Of a DNA stretch of 17,598 nt, positions 1 through 8,738 are shown in pieces. The notes beneath the pieces are model-generated. The model had not been told where the DNA came from. It did no database searches and worked only from the letters and a program-made list of their open reading frames with translations. This DNA comes from Gracilaria caudata (taxonomy: Eukaryota > Rhodophyta > Florideophyceae > Gracilariales > Gracilariaceae). The stretch is taken from positions 1 through 17,598 of the forward strand of contig JASCIV010000524.1 of the NCBI GenBank assembly GCA_030374735.1. Reading direction: 5' to 3'. A program made the position numbers and the translations under genes. Position 1 is the stretch's first letter. Each line of letters opens with the position of its first letter.

Positions 1-89
1 GCTACCATCCCGAGAGCACGGGTTGAACACCGTGGGTGTCTTTCCGCGGGCGCGGTTGGTTGTTTTTCCGTCCCTGACGGTTTGCACTA

Positions 90-479
90 CAGTATAGGGT
101 ATGTATCCCTGACTGTCATGGCGTTAAGCCGGCGGTAATCGACGCAGAACCTCTACGGTCCGTTTTTTTTGACTTCCAGTACAACAAGGGATGCCCATGG
201 AGACTAGACGGGCTTGATCACTCCTGCCCGAAGAATCTTGTCCACTTCGAACTGGACCTCTTCCCGAACTTTCGGGCTTGCCCGATAAGGGTGTTGCACG
301 ATCGGGTGCATGTTCGGTAGCAAGTCTATCCTGGGTTCGGCAGCGTTGATCTCTCCCAGAGAGCCTTGCCAGCCCATTTTCAAAAATTCCCCACGGTCAT
401 GAAAATGTTTCTCCTGTGTTTGAAAATCGCCAAAAAGGTATTCGTATAATATTGGATAAGTTGGAAAATTCTGAAATCA
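90..479 (-). pseudogene. Ty3/gypsy retrotransposon reverse transcriptase, decayed fragment
   Basis: Read on the minus strand, one frame runs from about 476 down to 90 and spells the N-terminal part of a gypsy-type reverse transcriptase. The hallmarks are PYRASPKVREEV, a stretch ending AGVIKP, SPWASLVVL and RFCVDYRRLNAMTVRDTYPI, in the usual order. Two in-frame TAG codons (minus-strand complements at 204-206 and 153-155) interrupt it. A third TAG at 87-89 lies exactly where the conserved block ends, and the catalytic YXDD region is not seen in the remaining 86 bases. Upstream, the frame meets a TGA at 477-479, and related-looking sequence may continue in another frame towards 560. With stops in conserved positions and no catalytic core, this is a dead copy. 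The Ty3/gypsy assignment is firm; the limits are approximate, and the rest of the element lies outside the window or has been deleted. Confidence 0.85.
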
Positions 480-1358
480 GTACCTCGCAGACGCAAATTG
501 ATCCTGCGTATTCCTCTACTATTAATAAGGTTTGGAGAAACTAAGATGGCAGGTTTCCGCATATAAACTTACTCGAAAATATCGTGGTTTGCCCCAAAAG
601 CGTTCTCTTATATCGTTTTATCACAAGTTCGGGTTTAAAACGATTCGTTTTTAACAAAACTTAACAAAAACTGTTTCTAAAACTACATCAAAATATTCTG
701 AACCCTCCCAACTACTTTGGAAGCAACGAAATACGCTGGATGTGCTCTGAATCATAAATAAGTACAAACCGTTTTTAGTAGTGCAAAAACTAAAACAATA
801 ATTTCAAATGACAGCAACTACTTTTAAAAGTTTTAGAAAACGTTTCGAGCGTCCAACTTTTATTTTGCTTTTGGGTTTTATGTCATTTATTTCTTTTTTT
901 TTCCTTTAACATTTTGTTATAATTCGAGCTGCTCGAAAACAGCACAAACTTATAATTTTCTGATGTTGTAATTCTTTCTCATGGTATTAAAAATATATAA
1001 TAGCTTGTTGGATTAATAAACTAGTTCAAAATATTTCGGACAGGCGTTTTTTCATAAGACATTTTGGAATATAGGCATATGGTTGTTAAGTTTTTCTAAA
1101 ATGTAAACGTTTTTAACAGAAACAGTTTTTCGGAAACAGAAACTGGTACGTACATGATTACAATTTTTTTCGATTTATATTTATGTTTTTTATTGTTGTG
1201 AGCGAGCGCGCAAATTTTTGGGTCTTCTTAACGGTGTTTGCTAAACATAGTATAGAAAAGTTATTCTTCTACATGTGCAATGCACAGAATTGTTGGGCAA
1301 ACTAGGCAACACCCAAAAAGTTCTTAGTACAACTTTAACTCCCTTCAGATATTTTTGT

Positions 1359-1445
1359 AAGAAGTTACTTCCCCTTAAACCCCCTACCGTAAACGTACTT
1401 TTGAGAAGCAATTACTCCGGCTTAATCCCCCTACCGTACACGTAC
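1359..1445. repeat. Imperfect tandem duplication, about 47-bp period
   Basis: The 25-base stretch at 1374-1398 (core CCCCCTACCGTAAACGTAC) recurs at 1421-1445 with two mismatches. The sequence before each copy is also related (AGAAGTTACTTCC and AGAAGCAATTACTCC), so a unit of about 47 bases has been duplicated once. No coding frame is preserved. Confidence 0.75.
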
Positions 1446-1740
1446 TCCCAAATGACGCTATTTTGTTAAGGCTCATTATAAGACACAAAACCTCAATAGT
1501 ATTGAGTCAATACCTTACGAATGCTTCAATGTTTTGGATTGAGTACAAGTAGAATTTATTTCTGAAGTCTTGCTTACTAAACCTAAAGTATTCAAATTAT
1601 ACCAACTACAGTCCTCAAATCCGAACACTTCCTAAAATCTCGACGCCTACAGCTCTTTGATCCCTGCGCATAAAAAGATGTCCTCGAAATTCATATAGAC
1701 GTCAGTAAAGTTCAAAAGATGATGATTTCGTGAAGGTGAA

Positions 1741-1808
1741 GAAGGAGAGGGCGAAGAAGAGTGCATCTTCCGCGGAAGGAGAGGGCGAGGAAGAATGCAG
1801 TTCCTGCG
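1741..1808. repeat. Tandem duplication of a 34-bp purine-rich unit
   Basis: The unit at 1741-1774 begins GAAGGAGAGGGCGA. It is followed directly by a second copy at 1775-1808; by eye 28 of 34 bases match. Because 34 is not a multiple of three, the repeat shifts frame between copies, which argues against it being a protein repeat. It is a purine-rich, G-biased tract in otherwise AT-rich DNA. Confidence 0.75.
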
Positions 1809-2300
1809 GAAACTTTCGCGGTTCGATTTATAACAAAGGCACTTGCTCACGAGAGCTGGCTCACGAGAAATGTGACAGTGATATCACGGCTACCTGTACT
1901 ACGAGTACACGTAAAGAATTTGCCCATTGCATTTCTATGACGGTTAAGGTTCTCTGATTGCGTGGGGGAGTTACTAATAGCTTCAGGCCTCGTTAAACGT
2001 AGAATACACTACGTTTCATAATTTTGACCTGATCGAATACCGTTGTAACTTTCGTAGCCGAAACGATCTGAGTGTTCAATGATATCGAACCGTAGAAACT
2101 GATGCGTACGGAGTTCTTGGTTTAATCGCATTTCGCAGCTGACAGTCTCTCGTAGAAAATCTCCTCATTTCTCCTTTAGTTTTCCGAAACTAGTCAAGTT
2201 TCCGGATGAGAACCGAACCCCACATCTCCCGGAAGAAATGCACCACCAAGTCTAGCAGCACGAAGCCGTTGATTGAAGCCTCCATCACCTCGAATCCAAT

Positions 2301-2981
2301 ATGACACTTCCAACTATTCCAAAGCTGGCTCCCAAGTTATTGGAGACGAAAAGTAAGGTCCGAGCTAGAGTTGGAGAAGAACGTTCTGCGCGGATGAGAA
2401 ATGCTACAGCCAACCTGGCTGCCAATTTCAAACCGGAACCGCCCATGGTCGGTGATAAAGCGCCGGATTTCACGCTCAATGACGCGCTCGGAAATACAAT
2501 CAACCTGGCAAAGTTGCTGGAAGCTCACGTCGCCGTGGTGCTGGCGTGGTATCGTGGAGGATGGTGCCCGTTTTGCAACGCCACGCTTGATTCTCTCATT
2601 GTGGCGAACGAGCACTTTGAAGAGCTTGGCGCGAAGTTGGTGATGATTACTCCCGAAACTCCGGATGAAAGCATCTCTACGATAGAAGAGATGGAAATTC
2701 CGTTCCATGTTTTGTCTGATGATCATCTGAAGGTGGCAGAGAAGTACGGTGTAGCGTACGTTGTGCCGCAAGACCTCAAAGCGATATACCTTCAGAACGC
2801 GAAACTTGACTTAAACCAAGCAAACGGTAATGAAGGGAAGCGGGAAGCAAAGTTGCCCGTACCGGCCACGTTTGTACTCGACAAGGACGGCAAGGTGGTG
2901 TTTTTGCATGCTAATATTGATCACACTACTCGCGCTGAACCCGGCGACATCATCGACGCTATTCAGTCTATCGCTCAATAA
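2301..2981 (+). CDS. Peroxiredoxin-like (AhpC/TSA superfamily) thioredoxin-fold protein with CXXC motif
   Basis: The 226-residue protein has a helical N-terminal segment (about 1-45), the AhpC/TSA entry motif VGDKAPDFTL (50-59), and a core motif WYRGGWCPFCNATL (83-96) with Cys89 and Cys92, its only cysteines. LVMITPE (113-119) and a late PATFVLDKDGKVVF strand (188-201) complete the thioredoxin fold. This is the PRX_like2-type group common in bacteria and fungi. In that group the second Cys of a CXXC pair occupies the place of the peroxidatic Cys, while the Pro/Thr partner residues of true peroxiredoxins are missing. A thiol-disulphide or peroxide-reducing role is therefore likely but unproven. 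There is no signal peptide or membrane segment, so cytosol or an organelle is expected. The length matches the family, and the first ATG (2301) gives a normal N-terminus. No introns are evident. Plus strand, 2 kb from its nearest neighbour, hence its own transcription unit. Confidence 0.92.
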   Translation: MTLPTIPKLAPKLLETKSKVRARVGEERSARMRNATANLAANFKPEPPMVGDKAPDFTLNDALGNTINLAKLLEAHVAVVLAWYRGGWCPFCNATLDSLIVANEHFEELGAKLVMITPETPDESISTIEEMEIPFHVLSDDHLKVAEKYGVAYVVPQDLKAIYLQNAKLDLNQANGNEGKREAKLPVPATFVLDKDGKVVFLHANIDHTTRAEPGDIIDAIQSIAQ

Positions 2982-4870
2982 GAGCTTTGCACCAAACGTG
3001 ATTGGCGATCAATGGAATTGCTCGTACGTCCGTGCCTCTGCACGGGGAAGTTATTGGGGAGCTCTAAAAGGCAAAGACCCTTCTCTCTTGTTCGTCGAGA
3101 GGAAGTGTCTTCGAATGAAACGGGTGGCGTAGTGGTTTCGCGACAGGTACCTTCGTAGAGTTTACCAGTCAATATCATATTATGCTGACGAGGACCTTGC
3201 CGAGATTTGGTGGCGGATTGGAACTACCATTTTCTCTTTTGGAACACGCTGTATGGGTTCGGAATGCAGTTGTGTGGATACAATGCCTGCACTCGCATCC
3301 CGCCTCCAATCCTCTCAAAACCGCCCGTTGTACACCCGTGCCTGATTAAACGTGTACAATTTGAGAGACGTGTCAACTTTCGCTTATGACAAATTCCTGT
3401 CATGTGACGCCCTTTGGCACTTGCCTCTTATCTTAGCTGCATTCTCGCTGTAAAGGTCGGCGTTCTATCCCCTGGCGTTGCACTATTTTCTAACTCCGCC
3501 TCAGCTGAATTGCATTTGCATGCTGTTCCGTAATTGGCTTACCGAGTAAAAATCCATCAATATCGCTGACTTTTGTCTGCTTTTCAAGCAATGAGCATTA
3601 GTGTGAACATGACCTCGTCGCTTCACCAGCCCACACTGGTTTCTCTGTCGATAAACAATTCGCTTTTCCAACGAATATATACGTACGAAGGTATTTCGAG
3701 CACAATATGCAGAGGAGCGGAAATACAGTCACCCGGGCGCATGCTTCCAACTGCGAATGCCGCGCGTGATGCTGTGTGTGTAGTGCTGTCCTAATCAGTG
3801 ACTTTCTAAGATCAGAACGGCAAGAGGCTGCGAGTTCATCCCCGTTGTTCGGCATTTGCCTCGTCATCCATTACATTCTTGTTTCAGGCATCGCCTTTTC
3901 GACACACAGCGGGGTCCTCACCGCCGATCCATGTTATTACTCTGGGAAGGAGTTATTGAGCTTGTACCAGTTGTAGTACACGACCTTGAAGAGAAACGTC
4001 GTGAAGCTCTCTGCACCCTCTTCATCCAATTCCTTCGAGCTCTACGCGTTCCCCACACTCCTTCCTTCGAGCCAGCGGTTACGATCCACAAAAAAATCAT
4101 GTTCTTGTTAGCATTCGAAACCACCCGTCATTTCTACATGCCAGCAACGAGTATATGTTAGGTACGTACGTAACAAGCATCCTTATTGCCTGAGTGGTAG
4201 CCTGCTTGTACACTAACGTAATGGTTCCCATTTCGTCATCAGTCATCTTTTCCTGCTGCAAGCTGGCGTGTAACCACCTTACCCTGCACTTGATTCGCTC
4301 TGAATGTGCAAGGCATTACACAACTTAATGTTCATTATTACAGCCCATCCGGCCTTGTAAGCTTCAGAGTTGGGCTGAATACTTGCATTTTCGTCGTGGA
4401 ACCAGTGTTCACGAACTCTGGTGCACCCAACTTTAATGGAATCATTCTAACCACAGCATTCACTTTTTGGGAATGCTGACACGAGAAAGCTTTAAATCAC
4501 GTCAGGTACATCAGACAACAATTTCGTCTTCAAAAGAAGCGTGAAAAAGACAATGCGCCTGAAATACGATTCGATGCGACCTTACATACTTACGTTTGTT
4601 TGCAACCCCAGTCCACTAGTCTTCAAGCATCCTTGGACGACTGCGTTCTGTGATGAAAACGTACCTAAGGGTTCTAAAATATGCTACATCGACACAAGCT
4701 CGATGGTGAAAGTAAATAAGTATGTAGTGTATGTATTAAGCGATTACTGCGAGAAAGCACGCTCTGTTGCTGCTTCTTAGTATTTCTCTAAGCTATTGGT
4801 TACTTCCTGTTACCGCAAACCCAACTTTGCTTACTTTGCGAATGTACTAAATGTTTCTGAAGCTACGCCA
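2982..4870. other. Intergenic region, no gene recognised
   Basis: About 1.9 kb between the peroxiredoxin-like gene and the first peroxidase promoter. Open frames of up to about 100 codons occur but show no domain, no compositional sense and no similarity I recognise; they overlap on both strands as expected by chance. A perfect 8-bp hairpin (CAGCATTC at 4454-4461 with GAATGCTG at 4471-4478, 9-base loop) is the clearest local structure. No transposon termini or RNA gene were found. Confidence 0.5.
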
Positions 4871-4878
4871 TCGCTCCG

Positions 4879-4886
4879 TATAAAAG
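4879..4886 (+). promoter_or_regulatory. TATA box of peroxidase gene A
   Basis: TATAAAAG is a canonical TATA element 132 bases before the ATG at 5019. It would give a leader of about 100 bases if initiation falls roughly 30 bases downstream. The second peroxidase has an equivalent element at a similar distance. Confidence 0.65.
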
Positions 4887-5018
4887 AAACCAGACTATGC
4901 CTCGTCCATTCCCGCCTCTCCCTTTCCAGCCAAACGGATTTCTATTCATTTCTCGTCAGTACTTCTCACAACCAGTTCAGACAAGCTCCGACTTCGGTAC
5001 ATCAATATTCAGTTCAGA

Positions 5019-6707
5019 ATGGGTTTTCTGCCAACCGTCTTCGTCCTGGTCGTATCCGTCTTCATAGTCACGGTTACAGCCCAGCCTCCAAAGCCCGAAG
5101 GCAAGGGCAACGAATTCATCAGACCACTTCCCCCAGCGAAAGATCCATCAACCCCGGGCGTGGCCGAAGAATGTGAAGCCATTGCTATCAGAACTCTCTC
5201 TGGAAAATGCACATCTGCTGTGAATCCCGCTCTGGGCGAAGCTGGAAGGGCGCAATTCAGTTATTTTGACGTCAGCTCTGAAGTGCCGGTTGGAGGTGAT
5301 CTCCCCAGTCCCCGACTCATTTCCAACATTGTCAGTGAGCAAGAGGGCGATACTTTCAATTCTTTTGGACTGAATGAACTTTTCATCTTCTTTGGACAGT
5401 TCATCGATCATGACTTTGCCCTTACACCATTTGATGAGGGCGTGGAGTTCAATATTGAAGTTCCTGAGAACGATCCGCTCCTTACGAAGACTTCTTTGCA
5501 GTTCACTCGCTCTAATCGTGAATTTGTCAACGCCTCTACAACTGTCGAACGCCCCATAACTGCCCTGTCCTCCGCTTTGGATCTTTCCACTGTGTATGGT
5601 GTTGATGAAACCCGCAATGAATTTCTCCGAGTCCCTGACTCATGCCGACTCGAGACATCAGATGATGATCTCCTTCCGTTTAACACTGACGGTTTGGTGA
5701 ATTCACCCAACACCTCTCCCGATTTCTTCATAGGTGGTGACACGCGTGTGAGTGAAACTCCAATGCTCACAGTTATGCACACTATCTGGCTTCGTGAGCA
5801 CAACCGTCTATGCGATCTCATCGAGGATGGCTTTCCTAACCTCACTCCAGAGAGGCAGTATGAGATAGCCCGAGCTGTAAACATTGCGGAATACCAGAAG
5901 ATCGTGTACGATGAGTGGCTGCCAGCGATTCTGGGCTCAATAACACTCACTACGTTCACAGGCTACAACCCGGCTGTGGACCCAACAATCAGTCTCGAGT
6001 TTACTACTGCTGGATTCCGACTTGGTCACACCCTGATCGGAACCGACGTGACAAGAATTGACAATAGTGGAAACACCCTTGCCCCCCTTCCTTCCGAAAA
6101 CATGTTCTTCCTTCCAAGCCAGTTCTTCACCGACAATGAGCTTGAGGACTTTATCCGTGGTGGCTCCGCCACACTCGCGCAGGAATTTGATGCAAAGATC
6201 ACTGACGTCCTCCGCAATTTCTTATTCGAAAATGTTGATGACGAAGAAGGTTTTGATCTCATTGCTCTGAACTTGCAGAGGGGTCGCGATCATAACGTGG
6301 CCAAGTTCAACGACCTTCGCGAGTTCTTCCTTGGCTCCAGCGCTTCTTCGTTTTCTGACATTTCCAGTGACTCTTCCACCGCAGGCAAGCTAGAGGAGGC
6401 ATATGGCATTGTCGACGACGTCGAAGCCTGGATTGGATTGATGGCTGAAGATAAAGTCCCGGGATCTGGAGTGGGTCCAACACTTGGTGCGCTCCTCGTA
6501 GAGGAATTTACACGCCTCCGTGATGGTGACCAGTTCTTCTTCCTGTTGAGGAATCAAATTCCGCAAGAGGTTTTGGACGCAATCCCAGAAATCGAGGCTG
6601 ACATATTCGAGAATGGAAGTAATACCCTATTCAACAGCATCCTTCTCAGGACTACTTCCATTTCTCCAGGTTTCCTGCCCACCGGAGAAAATGCCTTCAA
6701 GGCGTAA
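5019..6707 (+). CDS. Secreted animal-type haem peroxidase (copy A)
   Basis: 562 residues. A hydrophobic signal peptide (1-21, likely cut at VTA-Q) indicates secretion. The peroxidase-cyclooxygenase superfamily landmarks occur in order: FFGQFIDHD (124-132) with halide-site Gln127, haem-ester Asp130, distal His131 and calcium ligand Asp132; a calcium loop SSALDLSTVYG (184-194) with Asp188 and Ser190; DTRVSETPML (241-250) with catalytic Arg243 and haem-ester Glu246; REHNRL (259-264); FRLGHTL (333-339) with proximal His337; and ALNLQRGRDH (416-425) with Asn418. The Met giving myeloperoxidase its sulphonium link is Thr247 here. The residue three before the proximal His is Arg334, not the Tyr of cyclooxygenases, so this is a peroxidase of lactoperoxidase type rather than a prostaglandin synthase. 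It should oxidise halides or phenols with H2O2 in the wall or apoplast. Sequons include Asn171 and Asn231. Four cysteines (52, 64, 209, 265). Intronless; convergent with copy B. Confidence 0.96.
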   Translation: MGFLPTVFVLVVSVFIVTVTAQPPKPEGKGNEFIRPLPPAKDPSTPGVAEECEAIAIRTLSGKCTSAVNPALGEAGRAQFSYFDVSSEVPVGGDLPSPRLISNIVSEQEGDTFNSFGLNELFIFFGQFIDHDFALTPFDEGVEFNIEVPENDPLLTKTSLQFTRSNREFVNASTTVERPITALSSALDLSTVYGVDETRNEFLRVPDSCRLETSDDDLLPFNTDGLVNSPNTSPDFFIGGDTRVSETPMLTVMHTIWLREHNRLCDLIEDGFPNLTPERQYEIARAVNIAEYQKIVYDEWLPAILGSITLTTFTGYNPAVDPTISLEFTTAGFRLGHTLIGTDVTRIDNSGNTLAPLPSENMFFLPSQFFTDNELEDFIRGGSATLAQEFDAKITDVLRNFLFENVDDEEGFDLIALNLQRGRDHNVAKFNDLREFFLGSSASSFSDISSDSSTAGKLEEAYGIVDDVEAWIGLMAEDKVPGSGVGPTLGALLVEEFTRLRDGDQFFFLLRNQIPQEVLDAIPEIEADIFENGSNTLFNSILLRTTSISPGFLPTGENAFKA

Positions 6708-7588
6708 ATTCTCATGGATCGTTGCTGCCTCTTCTCTCCTTCCTGCATTTGCTTAATTCTTCAATATTGAAGATATTGGAAATGTGAATGGGTTTTGTAT
6801 ATTTGGAGACGAACCATCTTTGTGAAATTAAGCGTTTTTAAAGCGCTTCCTAATGTGCTCCAAATAGAGTATGAGTATATTGGTACAGAATCTGATGCAA
6901 TGTAGTTTCTAACCTTGCTGAAATAAAACTGAAGCTTGAAATCTTCACAAGAAGGAATTAGCACAGGTCACAAACTTAAGCGTCCGAATACTTCACTGTC
7001 ATCATCAAAGTCTCTAATATTTGAGTTTCTCAAGCTATCCATGTAATGTTAATGTCAATTTCTCTTCCGTTAACCAAAACCGAATACGGGAAGAGTTCTT
7101 TACAACAAATCATGACATTTTGTGTCCTCATTTGACAAAGACGTCTGTTAGTTAGGATTGTCATTGGCATAATTCTTGCCTTACCTGTTTGCGCCCTTAG
7201 CGGTTTACGATTATTCATACTAGACTGCAAAAAAGTACGGATCTGGTACAGTGTCGACTGATAGTTGAACTATAGCCTAGCTCTGTCAACCGGCGACCGG
7301 TCCCGGGACAGGGATTGTGCTACGGCTGTAGAGATACTCGCAGCGGCCGCCGTTGGTAGGGCTGTTTGCGGAGTCAAGGACCGTCTCGACTGAGGAGTCG
7401 ATAAAGACAGTAACAATTGTACGAAGAGAAAACGGTAGCCACTCTTTCTCCACTCGCAGACGTTCTACGTCAAGTGCTCCTCAAGTCCAAACCGCATCGA
7501 GGGCGATGGGAAGCAATTCTAGAAGCTGCCCTTTGACAGTGCTCCAGTTGATATCAGCGTCGTGGTGAAAAGACAAGCTAAAATGTCC
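6708..7588. other. Intergenic region and probable 3' end of peroxidase A
   Basis: It begins with the likely 3' untranslated region of peroxidase A. A perfect 16-bp palindrome (TCTTCAATATTGAAGA, 6758-6773) lies about 50 bases past the stop, and an AATAAA hexamer at 6922-6927 is a possible polyadenylation signal. From about 7240 to 7400 the DNA becomes GC-rich, with GACCGGTCCCGGGAC-like short palindromes. No protein frame here is recognisable. Confidence 0.4.
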
Positions 7589-7787
7589 ACAACCTTCAGG
7601 GGCGTATTTGTGACTAACTATTTTGCTATTTGGGGTAGTCATAGTCACCACTTTTTCAAAAAAGGGTAGTCATAAAGCTTCAAAAATATTCAAAAAATAG
7701 GTAGTTTCTGATTTCTTTTTAAGAGTAGTTAGTCAAACTCCAGATTTTGTCAAAATAGTTAGTTACAAATACGCCCCTGACAACCTT
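7589..7787. mobile_element. hAT-type MITE, 183 bp, with intact 8-bp target duplication
   Basis: The element runs from 7597 to 7779. Its left end starts CAGGGGCGTATTTGTGACTA (7597-7616) and its right end (7751-7779) is the reverse complement; over 29 bases the terminal inverted repeats differ at one position. The directly flanking octamers are identical, ACAACCTT at 7589-7596 and 7780-7787. An 8-bp target duplication with termini starting CAGGG is the signature of hAT transposons. The 125-base interior has no coding capacity and carries short subterminal repeats (GTAGTCAT twice, GTAGTTAGTC). It is a non-autonomous element needing a transposase in trans. Perfect target repeats and near-perfect ends suggest a fairly recent insertion. 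Confidence 0.93.
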
Positions 7788-8738
7788 ACGAACTTAAAGG
7801 AAGTGGACGATAAAATTACACAAAACAACTAAAGCAAGCAAAGTTGTGGGATTCGCCCAACTTGTTCTGAAATTTTGCTTGGCAAGGGTCACTTAGGACC
7901 GTGAGCGCCCGATCTTCTACTAGGGTGTCCTAACTTAGGAGTGCAAGTTAGGAAAACCCCCTTAGAATTTAGCCCCGTTTTTTTTGCGCGGTATCTGACA
8001 GGGCTACATTCAGCCGCCGTACGTAGTGTCACTTAAACCAATGGAATGTTCCACTTTGTTTACAGCAAGTTACGAAGAAATCCGAGATAATCTTGTCATA
8101 CCTGCCCTTTAAAAATGGTTGGCTGTTGGTTTGCTGTTGCCTGTTTAAGCTGCGAACGGTAGCTAAGCTAAAGGAAGAATTTCTGTGCTACCTGAACTTC
8201 GGTTAACAGAGATATCATACAAAGGGTCCAACAAGTAACGCCAGAGATTCGAACCAGTCCCATGTTTGCAGGCGCTGAAAGATATCCTCATGCGTGGATG
8301 CCAGAGTGGAGACGATATGTCACGCACACAGAGAAAAAGGAAACCGTCATATAGCACCAAAGGAACCGATTATATAGGGGCAAGGGATTAGCAAAAAACA
8401 CATTAACTGCATCAAAACAAATGTAATATACAAGAGAAAGCCAGATATGTATGGTGTATTGCCCTTTTCTCTTGGACTAGTGGACCCTTGAGCTACTTGA
8501 TAAACTTTCATGTCTACCAAAAGTCGTTCAGGATGACGCCAAATGTCGAGGCATGAACTTCACAGCTTTCGAATCAATGGCATGATAAATTCATGGCCTT
8601 TCCGAGGTAAGAGATTAATTGTTTATAAGTCATGTCCTACGCTTTCTAGATCCTCAGCTATAATTCTTACTTGTAGAAGCATTTGAGAATGCCGGGATAC
8701 ATCCTTTCATCAAAAGCGAGGATGTCGATATTGGCATA
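7788..8738. other. Intergenic region and probable 3' end of peroxidase B
   Basis: Nothing coding is recognisable. A long imperfect hairpin lies at 7920-7965: CCTAACTT at 7929-7936 pairs perfectly with AAGTTAGG at 7945-7952, and the outer CTAGGG/CCCCCTTAG arms extend it. The minus-strand words around 8240-8265 resemble a tRNA T-arm (GGTTCGAATC), but no cloverleaf can be built. Confidence 0.4.

Larger units (their letters stand above)
480..2300. other. AT-rich intergenic region, no convincing gene
   Basis: No open frame here gives a recognisable protein. The first 700 bases are strongly AT-rich, with homopolymer T and A runs. A 13-base word, AAAAACTGTTTCT, occurs at about 667-679 and in inverted orientation near 1118-1130. 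This could be the remains of transposon ends, but the match is too short to claim one. Two local tandem duplications (about 1359-1445 and 1741-1808) are listed separately. A very short upstream ORF (ATG at 2238, stop TAG at 2253-2255) lies just before the peroxiredoxin-like gene and might be in its leader. I see no clear TATA box in the 150 bases before that gene. Confidence 0.5.

Noticed and set aside
630..1140. Possible transposon bounded by inverted copies of AAAAACTGTTTCT
   Set aside because: The match is only 13 AT-rich bases, the flanks do not extend it, and no target duplication is visible.
1730..1957. 75-codon frame rich in Lys, Glu and Ser
   Set aside because: It arises from the 34-bp tandem repeat, whose period is not a multiple of three, and opens at a non-ATG codon.
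4796..5176. 126-codon plus-strand frame over the start of peroxidase A
   Set aside because: It overlaps the promoter and signal peptide region of the peroxidase in another frame; the peroxidase frame is supported by the whole protein family.
5019..6707. Cyclooxygenase (prostaglandin synthase) identity
   Set aside because: The position three residues before the proximal His is Arg, as in myeloperoxidase, instead of the essential cyclooxygenase Tyr.
8230..8285. tRNA-like T-arm (GGTTCGAATC on the minus strand)
   Set aside because: The flanking bases do not form a T stem, and no acceptor, D or anticodon arms can be paired at correct spacing.
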